Source: Priestia megaterium (GTDB lineage: Bacteria; Bacillota; Bacilli; Bacillales; Bacillaceae_H). Taken from it: a stretch of DNA of 64,000 nt. The translations under genes and the position numbers were made by a program. Each line of letters starts with the position of its first letter. The stretch's first letter is position 1. This document shows positions 8,007 to 16,529 of the stretch, piece after piece. Under the pieces are notes generated by a model. That model was not told the origin of the DNA, searched no databases, and saw only the letters and a list, made by a program, of their open reading frames with translations. The DNA lies in contig VTEF01000003.1 of assembly GCA_008180335.1 (NCBI GenBank), positions 372,001-436,000 of the forward strand. Direction: 5' to 3'.

Positions 8007-8973
8007 ATGCCCACCACATTTGAGACGGTTGTTCTTCAATTAAAATCGTTTTCAAATTGGTAACTGCACGTTTAAAGCCTTCATTAATCGACATAATCGG
8101 GTCTTCATGTTCAATGCTTACTACATAATCATAACCATATGTGCGTAAAGCACTCATCATATCTGACCACTCTTTTAAGCTATGTCCACAGCCTACTGAA
8201 CGGAATGTCCATGCACGAGAACGCACTTCTCCGTACGGCTGCATATCTGTTAAACCATACATATTAATGTTTTCTTGATCTAAATACGTATCTTTTGCAT
8301 GAAAATGATGAATTGCATTTTCTTTTGCTAGAATTTTAATAGTAGCAACCGGATCAATCCCTTGCCACCATAAATGACTAGGATCTAAGTTTGCACCAAT
8401 TGCGTCGCAAGTCTCTTCACGAAGTTTTAATAATGTATACGGTGTATGAACTAAAAATCCGCCATGTAGTTCCAGGCCAATCTTAACATTATGCTCTTGT
8501 GCATATGCGCCAACTTCTTTCCAATAAGGAATTAGCTTTTGCTCCCATTGCCATGTTAAAACGTCACCATACTCATTCGGCCACGGTGTAACAGGCCAGT
8601 TTGGATATTTTGCTCCTTCATGATCCCCTGCTGTTCCTGAAAAACAGTTCACGACTGGTACATCTAGTAAAGACGCAAGCTTAATTGTTTTTAATAATGT
8701 ATCATGTGATTCTTTTGCAAATCCTTCTTCTGGCGAAATTGGATTCCCATGGCAACTAAATGCACTAATCGTTAAACCGCGATCTGTCACTTTTTTCTTA
8801 TATACTTCACGTGCTTCAGCACTTTCTAGTAATTCATCTAGCGGGCAATGGCTATTACCAGGATAACAGCCGGTTCCAATTTCTACTGCCTGCAATCCTG
8901 CTTCTTTTACTGTATCTAGCATCTCTTCGAATGTTTTATCTGCAAATAAAACGGTAAATACCCCAAGTTTCAC
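8005..8973 (-). CDS. Sugar phosphate isomerase/epimerase-like TIM-barrel protein
   Basis: The 322-residue protein belongs to the xylose isomerase-like AP endonuclease family 2 TIM barrels. Landmarks are the N-terminal LGVFTVLFADKTFEEMLDTVKEAGLQAVEIGTG, the metal-site pieces GLELHGGF (Glu and His), ANLDPSHLWWQG (Asp and His), HFHAKDTY and SIEHEDP (Glu). Relatives are isomerases, epimerases and dehydratases of sugars or inositols, and some act on 3-keto-glycosides. The start is GTG 8973 with AGAGGGGGAA upstream. It is the last gene of the thuA-gfo-gfo operon, 14 nt after the preceding gene. The exact reaction cannot be read from sequence. Confidence 0.85.
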   Translation of the reverse strand: MKLGVFTVLFADKTFEEMLDTVKEAGLQAVEIGTGCYPGNSHCPLDELLESAEAREVYKKKVTDRGLTISAFSCHGNPISPEEGFAKESHDTLLKTIKLASLLDVPVVNCFSGTAGDHEGAKYPNWPVTPWPNEYGDVLTWQWEQKLIPYWKEVGAYAQEHNVKIGLELHGGFLVHTPYTLLKLREETCDAIGANLDPSHLWWQGIDPVATIKILAKENAIHHFHAKDTYLDQENINMYGLTDMQPYGEVRSRAWTFRSVGCGHSLKEWSDMMSALRTYGYDYVVSIEHEDPIMSINEGFKRAVTNLKTILIEEQPSQMWWA

Positions 8974-8987
8974 GTTCGCTTCCCCCT

Positions 8988-10004
8988 CTAGCTTCTTGTT
9001 GAAGCTTGACTGCTTCGGTAAATTTCATCAATAATAGCCGACACTTGCAATGCTTCTTCTGGCTTAACAATAAGCTCAGCTTTTTTGCTACATGCTTCAA
9101 TAAAGTTTTTTGCTTGAAGCTTGCTGAAATCTTCTTCTCCATCAATCCATGCTGCCTCTGTATTTAATAAGACACCATTTTTTGATGTATAAAGTTCAAA
9201 TGGAAATACGCTAATGCCTCCATGTGTACCAGAAATACTTACATGTTCTTGGTCATCTTTTACATTGGCTGCCCATGATGTTTCAAGCAACAGTGAAGCG
9301 CCATTCTGAAAGGTAATATAGGCCGTTACATGATCATCAACTTCAAATGTTTCATGATTAAATGTGCCCCATTGGTTGATTTGATTAGGTGTTCTGCTCA
9401 ACTCATTATATGTTGAACCAACGACTTGAACATGCTTCGGATTTCCCATTAACCAAATAGCTAAGTCCAATAAGTGACAGCCGTAATCAATCAGACTTCC
9501 GCCACCTTGAAGGTCTTTATTTGTAAATACCCCCCAGCCTGGCACTTTACGACGGCGCAATGCTTTAACACGCGCAACAAGCGGTCGGCCTACTTCTTCC
9601 ATCATTCTTTTTGCTGCTTGTGCTTCTTTCATAAAACGATAATGATACGCAATGGCTAACACTTTATCTGCCTCATTAGCCGCTTTAATCATTTGTTCAC
9701 ATTGTTCTTTTGAAAGTGCCATTGGTTTTTCGCAAAGAACATGTACTCCTGCTTTTAGTGCTTCAATTGCATATTGAGCATGAAATTTGTTCGGTGTACA
9801 AATACATACAGCATCTACCTCGGCAAACATGTCTTTATAGTTAGCAAATACATGAGGGATATTATGTTCATTTGCTACTTCTGCTGCACGCTCAATATTA
9901 ATGTCGCTTACAGCGGCAATTACGCAGTCATCTTGCAATTGCTTGAATGCTGGAATATGACGGCCTACTGCAATGCCGCCTACTCCAATAATTCCAACTT
10001 TCAC
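8988..10004 (-). CDS. Gfo/Idh/MocA family NAD(P)-dependent oxidoreductase (second of pair)
   Basis: The product is about 338 residues: an N-terminal Rossmann fold with VGIIGVGGIAVGRHIPAF, then the family CTPNKFHAQYAIEALKAGVHVLCEKPMA with the conserved EKP lysine, and the C-terminal beta-sheet domain with GGGSLIDYGCHLLDLAIWLMG (the Asp/His catalytic-type motif). These enzymes oxidise or reduce sugar and inositol hydroxyl groups. A GTG at 10013 opens the frame but overlaps GAGGTG, which is better read as the ribosome binding site of GTG 10004. It lies 13 nt after the paralogue upstream; the pair probably arose by duplication and diverged. Confidence 0.88.
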   Translation of the reverse strand: MKVGIIGVGGIAVGRHIPAFKQLQDDCVIAAVSDINIERAAEVANEHNIPHVFANYKDMFAEVDAVCICTPNKFHAQYAIEALKAGVHVLCEKPMALSKEQCEQMIKAANEADKVLAIAYHYRFMKEAQAAKRMMEEVGRPLVARVKALRRRKVPGWGVFTNKDLQGGGSLIDYGCHLLDLAIWLMGNPKHVQVVGSTYNELSRTPNQINQWGTFNHETFEVDDHVTAYITFQNGASLLLETSWAANVKDDQEHVSISGTHGGISVFPFELYTSKNGVLLNTEAAWIDGEEDFSKLQAKNFIEACSKKAELIVKPEEALQVSAIIDEIYRSSQASTRS

Positions 10005-10017
10005 ATTAGTCACCTCA

Positions 10018-11043
10018 TTACACGCGTGTAATTTGCTTCGTTTCGTTTGATTCCAGAGCAGCTAAAATAACAGCGAGTGATTTTAAACCTTCTTCCCCTG
10101 AAACAGGTGTCTCTGTATTGTTCACGATGGCATTTATAAACTCTTCAACAACATGTGAGTTGCTTTGGCCACCTTCAGCATTTGATTGAATTTTACCAAG
10201 TTCGTAGTTCACAACCTCACCAGTTGCGTATTGAACAACAAGCGAGTAATCAGGATGCTCTTCTAAGCGTAAAATCGCTTTTTCACCATAAATAATCGTT
10301 GAGTTATCTTCTTTACTTACATAAGCCCAGCTCGCTGCTAGCGTTCCGACAGTGCCGCTTTCTGTTTTCAACACACAAACTGCGTTATCATCTACATTTC
10401 CAAAATCTTTTGCAGTTGTTTCAACAAATGCTCCTACTTCAACAATTTCTTCGCCAAGGATATAACGGAGTAAATCTGTTTTATGAACACCTAAATCCCC
10501 CATTGCCCCAATAAACGCTTCGTCCTTTTTAAAGAACCAGCTTTCTTTCCCATCAACGCTCCAACCTTCTGGACCACCATGGCCGAAAGCGGTGCGGAAG
10601 CTGTACACTTTTCCAATTTCACCGCTTTCAATTAATTGTCGCGCTTTTTGATGTGATGCAACAAATCGTTGATTGTGAGCAATCATTAGTTTCTTACCGC
10701 TTGATACTGCCGCTTCAATCATTGCTTTTGCTGATTCTTTTGAAGTTGCCATCGGTTTTTCACATAACACATGAACTCCACTGTTTAAAGCTGCTACAGA
10801 GATTGGTGCATGCAAATAGTTTGGTGTACATACGCTAACTGCATCAATTGTTTTGCTTGCTAATAATTCTTCATAACTTGTATATGCTTTTACACCGTAT
10901 TGCTCAGCAACTTCTTTTGCACGCGCTTCGTTAATATCACAAACTGCTACTAACTCAACATCTTTGTTCATTTTATACTCTGGTAAATGACGGTGCTGAG
11001 CAATGCTTCCACAACCAATTACCCCTACTCTTACTTTTGCCAT
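10018..11043 (-). CDS. Gfo/Idh/MocA family NAD(P)-dependent oxidoreductase (first of pair)
   Basis: The 341-residue protein begins with a Rossmann motif (VGVIGCGSIAQHRHLP), followed by VCTPNYLHAPISVAALNSGVHVLCEKPMATSKE with the conserved EKP, and a C-terminal domain carrying GAMGDLGVHKTDLLRYILGEE. The Asp and His of that motif match the usual catalytic positions. It sits between thuA (17-nt gap) and its paralogue (13-nt gap), so one transcript is likely. Two such oxidoreductases in one operon suggest sequential oxidation and reduction at a sugar carbon, as in 3-keto-sugar pathways; that is inference. AAAGGGGAGAAG precedes ATG 11043. Confidence 0.9.
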   Translation of the reverse strand: MAKVRVGVIGCGSIAQHRHLPEYKMNKDVELVAVCDINEARAKEVAEQYGVKAYTSYEELLASKTIDAVSVCTPNYLHAPISVAALNSGVHVLCEKPMATSKESAKAMIEAAVSSGKKLMIAHNQRFVASHQKARQLIESGEIGKVYSFRTAFGHGGPEGWSVDGKESWFFKKDEAFIGAMGDLGVHKTDLLRYILGEEIVEVGAFVETTAKDFGNVDDNAVCVLKTESGTVGTLAASWAYVSKEDNSTIIYGEKAILRLEEHPDYSLVVQYATGEVVNYELGKIQSNAEGGQSNSHVVEEFINAIVNNTETPVSGEEGLKSLAVILAALESNETKQITRV

Positions 11044-11060
11044 TTTACTTCTCCCCTTTG

Positions 11061-11786
11061 TTAATTTTTAACTGTAATTTTTTCAAGCGGTTTCGCATTT
11101 CCATATACAGGGCGGTTTCGATCAACAGGCTTAGCCCATTTTACCCCATTTAAAATCACGCGTTGGATATCTTTGTTATGATAAGTTGGATACGTTTCAT
11201 GCCCTGGGCGGAAGTAAAAAACTTTACCGTTTCCACGTTTATACGTACAACCACTACGGAAAATTTCGCCGCCTTCAAACCAACTTGTGAATATTAGTTC
11301 ATCTGGAGCTGGAATATCGAAATGCTCCCCATACATTTCCTCACGTTCAAGCTCAATATATTCAGAAATGCCTTCAGCAATCGGGTGGCTTGGATCGATA
11401 ACCCATAGACGCTCTTTTTCATCTGCTTCACGCCATTTCAAATCACAACTAGTTCCCATTAATGTCTTAAAAATTTTCGAGAAATGACCAGAATGTAAGA
11501 CGATTAACCCCATTCCATCTAGCACTCGTTGCTGTACTTTTTTCACAATCGCATCGTCTACTTCATCATGGGCTAAGTGTCCCCACCAAATAAGTACATC
11601 TGTATCTGCAAGCACCTCATCTGTTAAGCCGTGTTCTGGCTCATCTAATGTTGCTGTCGTTGTATCAAACCCGCCTTCTTGTAAAAACGCCGCAATCGCA
11701 CCGTGAATCCCTTCTGGGTAAATTTCTCTTACCACTGGGTTCTTTTGTTCATGGCGATTTTCATTCCAAACAGTTACCTTTGTCAT
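11061..11786 (-). CDS. ThuA-like protein (trehalose utilization family)
   Basis: The 241-residue protein has the ThuA fold, a class I glutamine amidotransferase-like alpha/beta domain without the usual Cys. Motifs seen are [11 protein letters not shown] at the N-terminus, [57 protein letters not shown] and [29 protein letters not shown]. ThuA was defined by trehalose catabolism in rhizobia alongside ThuB, a Gfo-type 3-dehydrogenase, which matches the neighbours here. It is the first structural gene of the operon, with AAAGGGGAT 9-10 nt before ATG 11786 and a palindromic operator just upstream. Biochemical role of the family remains uncertain. Confidence 0.88.
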   Translation of the reverse strand: MTKVTVWNENRHEQKNPVVREIYPEGIHGAIAAFLQEGGFDTTTATLDEPEHGLTDEVLADTDVLIWWGHLAHDEVDDAIVKKVQQRVLDGMGLIVLHSGHFSKIFKTLMGTSCDLKWREADEKERLWVIDPSHPIAEGISEYIELEREEMYGEHFDIPAPDELIFTSWFEGGEIFRSGCTYKRGNGKVFYFRPGHETYPTYHNKDIQRVILNGVKWAKPVDRNRPVYGNAKPLEKITVKN

Positions 11787-11817
11787 TTTCTCATATCCCC
11801 TTTATAATTTCGATGAA

Positions 11818-11831
11818 GTGAACCGGTTCAC
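11818..11831. promoter_or_regulatory. Perfect palindrome, LacI-type operator or cre site before thuA
   Basis: GTGAACCGGTTCAC is a perfect 14-bp palindrome with a central CG, typical of LacI/GalR operators and also close to the CcpA cre consensus. It lies between the lacI-type gene and thuA, 32 nt upstream of the thuA start. Confidence 0.7.
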
Positions 11832-11842
11832 CAACCATAGAT

Positions 11843-12874
11843 TCACTTTTTTTCAGCTGTTGAATTACGTACAATTAACTCAACAGATAGATTAATATGC
11901 TGCAAAGTTGTTGCATGGCTTTCAATTGCTTGAATGATTGCCGTTGCTGCTACTACTCCTTTGTTAAAAACATCTTGACGAACTGTCGTTAAACTTGGTG
12001 ATGAATAACTGCTAAACGTTAAATCGTCAAATCCGACAATTGAATAATCATCAGGAATTCGTTTTCCGCCTTCTTGTAGCGCTTTCATAATTCCAAGCGC
12101 TAACGTGTCTGATGAAGCAAACAATGCTGTCATGCGAGTTGGATGTCTTAACAATTCTTTTCCTAACTTATATCCATTTTCAAATGAACTGTCCTGTGCT
12201 TCAAAAATGTGTTCTTTGCATGTTTGCATGCCTGCTTCACGTAGCGCTCTTTCATAACCGCTAAAACGTTTCTTATCAATTGGACTATCCGTTAAATGAT
12301 GTGCAACAAAACCGATTGCATGATGACCTAAGTCAAGTAAATGTTTGGTAGCTATGTAACCACCATTCTCGTCATTGACTGTAATATGATGAAAATCACG
12401 CTCGTACTTTTCATAAGTGTCTACTAAAACAACAGGAGTCGATAACGCTTTCATCTCTTTATACAGACGATTCGGGAACACACCTAAAAAAAGCAGCCCA
12501 TCTACATTTCTTTTTTGAATCCATTTCATACATTCAGTCGGATTATTTGCTCCTGAGATCAACAAGTCATATCCATGCTTTCGCATCACATATTCGATCC
12601 CGCTAATCATTTCACTATAGTAGTGATTGTCTTTAAAAATAGTTGCCAGTGAATCATTGATTAAGGGAAACATCACGGCAATAATGTTAGATTTCTTTTT
12701 TGAAAGGCTAACAGCTGTTAAATTAGGTTCATAGTTCAGTTCTTTAACCGCTTTCAAAATTCGTTGCTTTGTTTCATCTGAAACTTTGTTAACCCCATTT
12801 AAAACGTAAGAAACAGCTGCCGGAGATACTCCCGCATATTTAGCAACATCGCGAATCGTTACTTTTTCTCCCAT
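11843..12874 (-). CDS. LacI/GalR family transcriptional regulator
   Basis: The 343-residue protein has an N-terminal LacI helix-turn-helix (VTIRDVAKYAGVSPAAVSYVLNGVNKVSDETKQRILKAVKEL, about 4-46), a hinge helix region YEPNLTAVSLSKKKSN, and a periplasmic-binding-protein-like effector domain with ISGIEYVMRKHGYDLLIS, GYIATKHLLDLGHHAIGFV and ALFASSDTLALGIMKALQEGGKRIPDDYSIVGFDD. It is upstream of and codirectional with thuA-gfo-gfo-isomerase and is probably their repressor, inactivated by a sugar or sugar derivative. A palindromic site overlaps its own promoter region, suggesting autoregulation. GGAGGAGATAT precedes ATG 12874. Confidence 0.93.
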   Translation of the reverse strand: MGEKVTIRDVAKYAGVSPAAVSYVLNGVNKVSDETKQRILKAVKELNYEPNLTAVSLSKKKSNIIAVMFPLINDSLATIFKDNHYYSEMISGIEYVMRKHGYDLLISGANNPTECMKWIQKRNVDGLLFLGVFPNRLYKEMKALSTPVVLVDTYEKYERDFHHITVNDENGGYIATKHLLDLGHHAIGFVAHHLTDSPIDKKRFSGYERALREAGMQTCKEHIFEAQDSSFENGYKLGKELLRHPTRMTALFASSDTLALGIMKALQEGGKRIPDDYSIVGFDDLTFSSYSSPSLTTVRQDVFNKGVVAATAIIQAIESHATTLQHINLSVELIVRNSTAEKK

Positions 12875-12886
12875 ATATCTCCTCCA

Positions 12887-12943
12887 GTTAAACGGTTAAC
12901 TTACTACACGTTCATTATATGCGACCTATTGTTTAGGAGTCAA
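12887..12943 (-). promoter_or_regulatory. lacI-type gene promoter with adjoining operator
   Basis: On the minus strand TTGACT (12943-12938) and TATAAT (12919-12914) are spaced by 18 bp. Directly downstream of the expected start lies GTTAACCGTTTAAC (12900-12887), a near-palindrome with central CG like the site before thuA, consistent with autorepression. Confidence 0.7.
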
Positions 12944-13093
12944 TTACCTTTTTAAAAATTTTTTGAAAATAAATTGCATATCTTTCTAAATTTATGCTAT
13001 TTCAGTAAAGCCGGATAAGGTATATCTATGTTAGATTTTTCATGTTATAATTTTCCTGTTATTTTTTATTCTAGATGAGAGTGAGGCTATAAG

Positions 13094-13624
13094 ATGGAAA
13101 ATTTAAAGTACCCGATTGGTGAGTTTAAAGCTCCCGCTCATTATGACCATGCATTAAGAGCAGATTTAATTCATGTCCTAAAAGAAGCGCCATACAACTT
13201 GCAAAAAGCCATAAAAGGACTAAATTCCGATCAATTAAATACACCTTACCGTGAAAATGGCTGGACTGTATCCCAAGTTGTTCATCATTTATCAGACAGC
13301 CATATGAATAGTTATATCCGCTTTAAATTAGCTTTAACTGAGAATAATCCAATTATCAAGCCTTATGATGAGAAGCAATGGGCTGTATTACCGGACACTG
13401 TAAACACTCATCCTTCTGTTTCATTATCCTTATTGGAATCTTTGCATAATCGATGGACTAACTTGCTCAGTTCTCTTAATGAAGAAGAGTTTTCACGAAG
13501 TTTTGTTCACCCTGAAACAAATAGAACGATGAATTTAAATAAGGCATTGGCACTGTATGCTTGGCATTCTGAACATCACATTGCTCATATCACTTCCTTG
13601 CGCGATCGCATGGGCTGGAATTAA
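13094..13624 (+). CDS. YfiT/BstA-type DinB-fold metal-dependent protein (putative bacillithiol S-transferase)
   Basis: The 176-residue four-helix bundle closely resembles B. subtilis YfiT in length and sequence: YPIGEFKAP at the start, then WTVSQVVHHLSDSHMNSYIRFKLALTE with one metal-binding His, and WHSEHHIAHITSLRDRMGW at the C-terminus with the HxxxH pair that completes the three-His nickel or zinc site. YfiT-like proteins were first called metal-dependent hydrolases, and BstA members transfer bacillithiol to electrophiles. It is a single gene on its own strand. Confidence 0.88.
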   Translation: MENLKYPIGEFKAPAHYDHALRADLIHVLKEAPYNLQKAIKGLNSDQLNTPYRENGWTVSQVVHHLSDSHMNSYIRFKLALTENNPIIKPYDEKQWAVLPDTVNTHPSVSLSLLESLHNRWTNLLSSLNEEEFSRSFVHPETNRTMNLNKALALYAWHSEHHIAHITSLRDRMGWN

Positions 13625-13856
13625 ATTCATAATATGATGTCTCATGAACCTTTAGTTTACGTTTTTTTGTTAAATAATTTACCTTCACTTCTCTAGCTAA
13701 CTAGTATCTTAAGCTGAAGATCTTATTGTTCGTTAAAAATGGGAGAAAGATAATATCTTCCTAGATTGCCATGATTTCATCAATGACAGTACCTTTTAAT
13801 AGCTGTTACCCTTTGAAGGTGCATGCTAAAAACGAACACATTGGAGGTACATGTTT

Positions 13857-14432
13857 ATGTTGAAAAAACTAGCTATAATTGGCGCACTTACTATTCCTAT
13901 ATTTAGTTTAGGCCATACTGCAAGCGCCGCTGAAACAACACATCGTGTAGAAAATAGAGAATCTCTTTATAAAATTGGTGTTAAATACGGCGTATCTATT
14001 AATCAATTAAAAGAAATAAATCATAAAGCAACAGATAAACTTGCAATTAACGAAACATTAAAAATCCCTCATTCAATTAGGAGCAGCGATAAAGATTTAT
14101 TGGCGCGTATTGTCCATGCTGAAGCTAAAGGTGAACGATATTCAGGAAAAGTGGCAGTAGCAACGGTTATTTTGAATCGTGTAGACGATTCTTCTTTCCC
14201 TGATTCAATTCGTGAAGTAATCTATCAACCAGGTCAATTTACGCCAGTAAGTAACGGAGAAATTAACAAGCCTGCTGATGCCGAAGCAAAAAAAGCAGTA
14301 AACGAAGCACTGGCTTTGAAGGGCCAAGGAAACGGCTCCTTATTTTTCTTTAATCCTGATAAAACAGATGACCAATGGTTACGTCAAAAACAAGTAACCA
14401 CAACAATTGGCGGTCACGTATTTGCTAAATAA
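13857..14432 (+). CDS. Secreted LysM cell-wall hydrolase, SleB/CwlJ catalytic domain
   Basis: The protein has a signal peptide (MLKKLAIIGALTIPIFSLGHTASA), one LysM repeat (about 28-72: THRVENRESLYKIGVKYGVSINQLKEIN), and a SleB/CwlJ-type hydrolase domain (about 80-191: DLLARIVHAEAKGERYSGKVAVATVILNRV, FPDSIREVIYQPGQF). The Glu in HAEAKGE is the probable catalytic residue of this lytic transglycosylase or amidase family. Homologues such as YkvT act on peptidoglycan, some in spores. The frame opens at ATG 13851, only 3 nt after GGAGG; ATG 13857 has 9-nt spacing and is chosen. Short for the family, with one LysM only. Confidence 0.9.
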   Translation: MLKKLAIIGALTIPIFSLGHTASAAETTHRVENRESLYKIGVKYGVSINQLKEINHKATDKLAINETLKIPHSIRSSDKDLLARIVHAEAKGERYSGKVAVATVILNRVDDSSFPDSIREVIYQPGQFTPVSNGEINKPADAEAKKAVNEALALKGQGNGSLFFFNPDKTDDQWLRQKQVTTTIGGHVFAK

Positions 14433-14440
14433 GTTAAAAT

Positions 14441-14467
14441 AAAAAAGCACTCAATGAGTGCTTTTTT
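14441..14467. terminator. Bidirectional terminator between the LysM hydrolase and the NSS symporter genes
   Basis: AAAAAAGCACTCA and TGAGTGCTTTTTT form a near-perfect palindrome that can end both convergent transcripts. Confidence 0.9.
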
Positions 14468-15800
14468 AATATCCTCTAACTAAGTTAAGCAAGACTACGA
14501 GAATAATAATCGGTAAAACATATTTTACAAGGAAAAACCATGCTGAAAACCATTTTTCTGCTTTCGTACTCCCTGTAATAAACTCTTCATAGACTGCTTG
14601 CTTTTTCATTTTATAGGTTAAGAAAATAGCAATGGCTAAACTTCCTATTGGCAGCATTAAATTACTAACAAAGAAATCCGCTACCTCAAAAATATTTCGT
14701 CCGTATAGTGATACATCGCTTAATACCCCGAATGACAATGCTGACGGGATTCCGACAAGAAAGACAACAATGCCAGACATTGAGGCATAGCGCGCACGTT
14801 TTGTCTGATCTTCTTTTGTTAAAGCAGCCACAATGATTTCTAGCAATGAAAAGGCTGAAGTCAGTGTTGCAAATAAGAACAGCAATAAAAACAAGGACAT
14901 AAACAAGGTTCCAAACCGCATTTGTTCAAATACTTGCGGTAAGACAACAAATAGGAGCCCTGGACCTTCAGTCGGTTCTAATCCAAACGAAAAAACAGCT
15001 GGAAAAATGGCTAAACCCGCTAATAACGACACAAATAAATTTAATACAGCAATCGTACTAGCAGATTTCGTCAGACTTACTTCTTTTCCAAGATAAGAAC
15101 TATAGGTCACCATGCATGATAAACCAACACATAGTGAAAAGAACGACTGTCCTAGGGCATATAAAACAGACGAGCCTGTAATATCAGAGAAATTTGGCTT
15201 TAAAAAGAAAGCAATTCCCTCTGCTGCACCGTCTAAAGTTAATGATCGGACTACAATAATTAAGAAACAAACAAAGAGTAGTGGCATCATATATTTATTA
15301 GCCCGCTCTATCCCTTTTTGAACACCTTTAGAAATGACAAATACGTTAATGAGTAAAAATAATGCTTGTGCACCTAGTACAACAACTGGCTGGCTGATAA
15401 CAGCATTAAATAGTGCACCGTATTCTTTCCCGCCTAACATCCCCGAAATACTCATAATCGTATATAAAATAACCCAGCCGCCAACTACACTATAAAACGA
15501 AAGAAGTATAAGACAGCTTACAACACCAAGCCGCCCAATCCATACCCAGGCTGAGTTAGGTGCAAGTGCCTTATAAGCACTAATTGCTTCTTTTCCTGTA
15601 TGACGTCCAATTACGAATTCAGCTAACAATAATGGTAAACCAATAAAGAGTGTAAATAAAATAAATAATAAAAAGAATGCTCCTCCACCGCTTGTACCAG
15701 TCACATATGGAAATTTCCATATTGCGCCCAATCCAATTGCAGCTCCTGCGGATGCTAAAATAAATCCGAGGCGTGAAGACCATTGATTTGCTTTACTCAT
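14466..15800 (-). CDS. Sodium-dependent transporter, neurotransmitter:sodium symporter (NSS/SNF) family
   Basis: The 444-residue membrane protein has about 11 TM segments. The N-terminal signature WSSRLGFILASAGAAIGLGAIWKFPYVTGTSGGGAFFLLF contains the unwound TM1 substrate and Na+ site, and GLPLLLAEFVIGRHTGKEA is the usual TM2 region. FFSLCVGLSCMVTYSSYL matches TM6. LeuT-like members take up amino acids with sodium; Bacillus paralogues are YocR and YhdH. Eleven TMs is normal for bacterial members lacking TM12. Its substrate is not predictable here. It converges on the LysM hydrolase and is divergent from a small membrane ORF. Confidence 0.93.
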   Translation of the reverse strand: MSKANQWSSRLGFILASAGAAIGLGAIWKFPYVTGTSGGGAFFLLFILFTLFIGLPLLLAEFVIGRHTGKEAISAYKALAPNSAWVWIGRLGVVSCLILLSFYSVVGGWVILYTIMSISGMLGGKEYGALFNAVISQPVVVLGAQALFLLINVFVISKGVQKGIERANKYMMPLLFVCFLIIVVRSLTLDGAAEGIAFFLKPNFSDITGSSVLYALGQSFFSLCVGLSCMVTYSSYLGKEVSLTKSASTIAVLNLFVSLLAGLAIFPAVFSFGLEPTEGPGLLFVVLPQVFEQMRFGTLFMSLFLLLFLFATLTSAFSLLEIIVAALTKEDQTKRARYASMSGIVVFLVGIPSALSFGVLSDVSLYGRNIFEVADFFVSNLMLPIGSLAIAIFLTYKMKKQAVYEEFITGSTKAEKWFSAWFFLVKYVLPIIILVVLLNLVRGY

Positions 15801-16047
15801 ATAACATTTCTCTCTCCTCTTCTAAACTCATCTGAATAGTACTGTATCATATATCCTTGAGAAAATCATTCCTTATTGCATTTTTTCTACAGAAAACGAC
15901 ATTTCTTCCTTATAAGAAGCTTTTTAGTTTGCAAGTGTTTCAACGTTTAACTTTTTGTCTTTTCCAAAGCTATTGAACTTCTAATACTATTTTTAGGTTT
16001 ATTCACATATATATTAGAAATCACTTCACCTTATGGAGGATAGGCAT

Positions 16048-16161
16048 ATGTCATTTATTTTATCTTTCATACCTATTGTCGTGCCATTTGGAATATTAAT
16101 TTGTTTAATTGGATTTACAGCTACCTTACTTGAAGAAAAGGATAATAAGAAAAAACTCTAG
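16048..16161 (+). CDS. Small single-pass membrane protein (37 aa)
   Basis: This small ORF has TATGGAGGATA, with GGAGG 8 nt before ATG 16048, and encodes 37 residues: MSFILSFIPIVVPFGILI, then more hydrophobic residues, and a charged tail EEKDNKKKL. It looks like one TM helix with a basic cytoplasmic end. NSS symporters in some bacteria have small partner subunits, but those are cotranscribed, whereas this gene is divergent from the symporter. It precedes the TPP riboswitch by about 120 nt. Function unknown. Confidence 0.6.
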   Translation: MSFILSFIPIVVPFGILICLIGFTATLLEEKDNKKKL

Positions 16162-16283
16162 CAATAAGCGAAAATTTTGAGTATTCACTCCCAAAGATTA
16201 ACGGCTATCTATCAAATTATTATTTTATATCCTTTGTTTTTTTAGAAAAGTATGGTAAGTTTAACTAGAATTTAAGAAGAGAT

Positions 16284-16366
16284 CCACTAGGGGTGCCTTT
16301 GGGCTGAGACAAGATTTCTTGATCCCTTTGAACCTGATCTGGGTTATACCAGCGTAGGGAAGTGGT
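16284..16366 (+). promoter_or_regulatory. TPP riboswitch upstream of tenA
   Basis: Canonical elements in order are CCACTAGGGGTGCC, GGGCTGAGACAAGATT, GATCCCTTTGAACCTGATCTGG, GTTATACCAGCG and TAGGGAAGTGG. A terminator follows, and then tenA, so TPP represses expression. Confidence 0.97.
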
Positions 16367-16400
16367 AATGTTCAGTTGGCGTTTTTTCTAACTGTCATCT

Positions 16401-16430
16401 ACCACTCCGTATATACGGAGTGGTTTTTAG
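16401..16430 (+). terminator. Terminator of the tenA TPP riboswitch
   Basis: ACCACTCCGTATATACGGAGTGGT is a perfect palindrome followed by TTTTT. Part of the stem can alternatively pair with AGTGG of the aptamer 3' end. Confidence 0.9.
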
Positions 16431-16529
16431 TTCCTACCGCCCTCTCTAATAGCTTATTTGAATCCCTGGCAGGTTCATTATGACATTTCTTAGCCCTTAG
16501 TGGTTTCTTCAATACAGGAGGAATGAATC

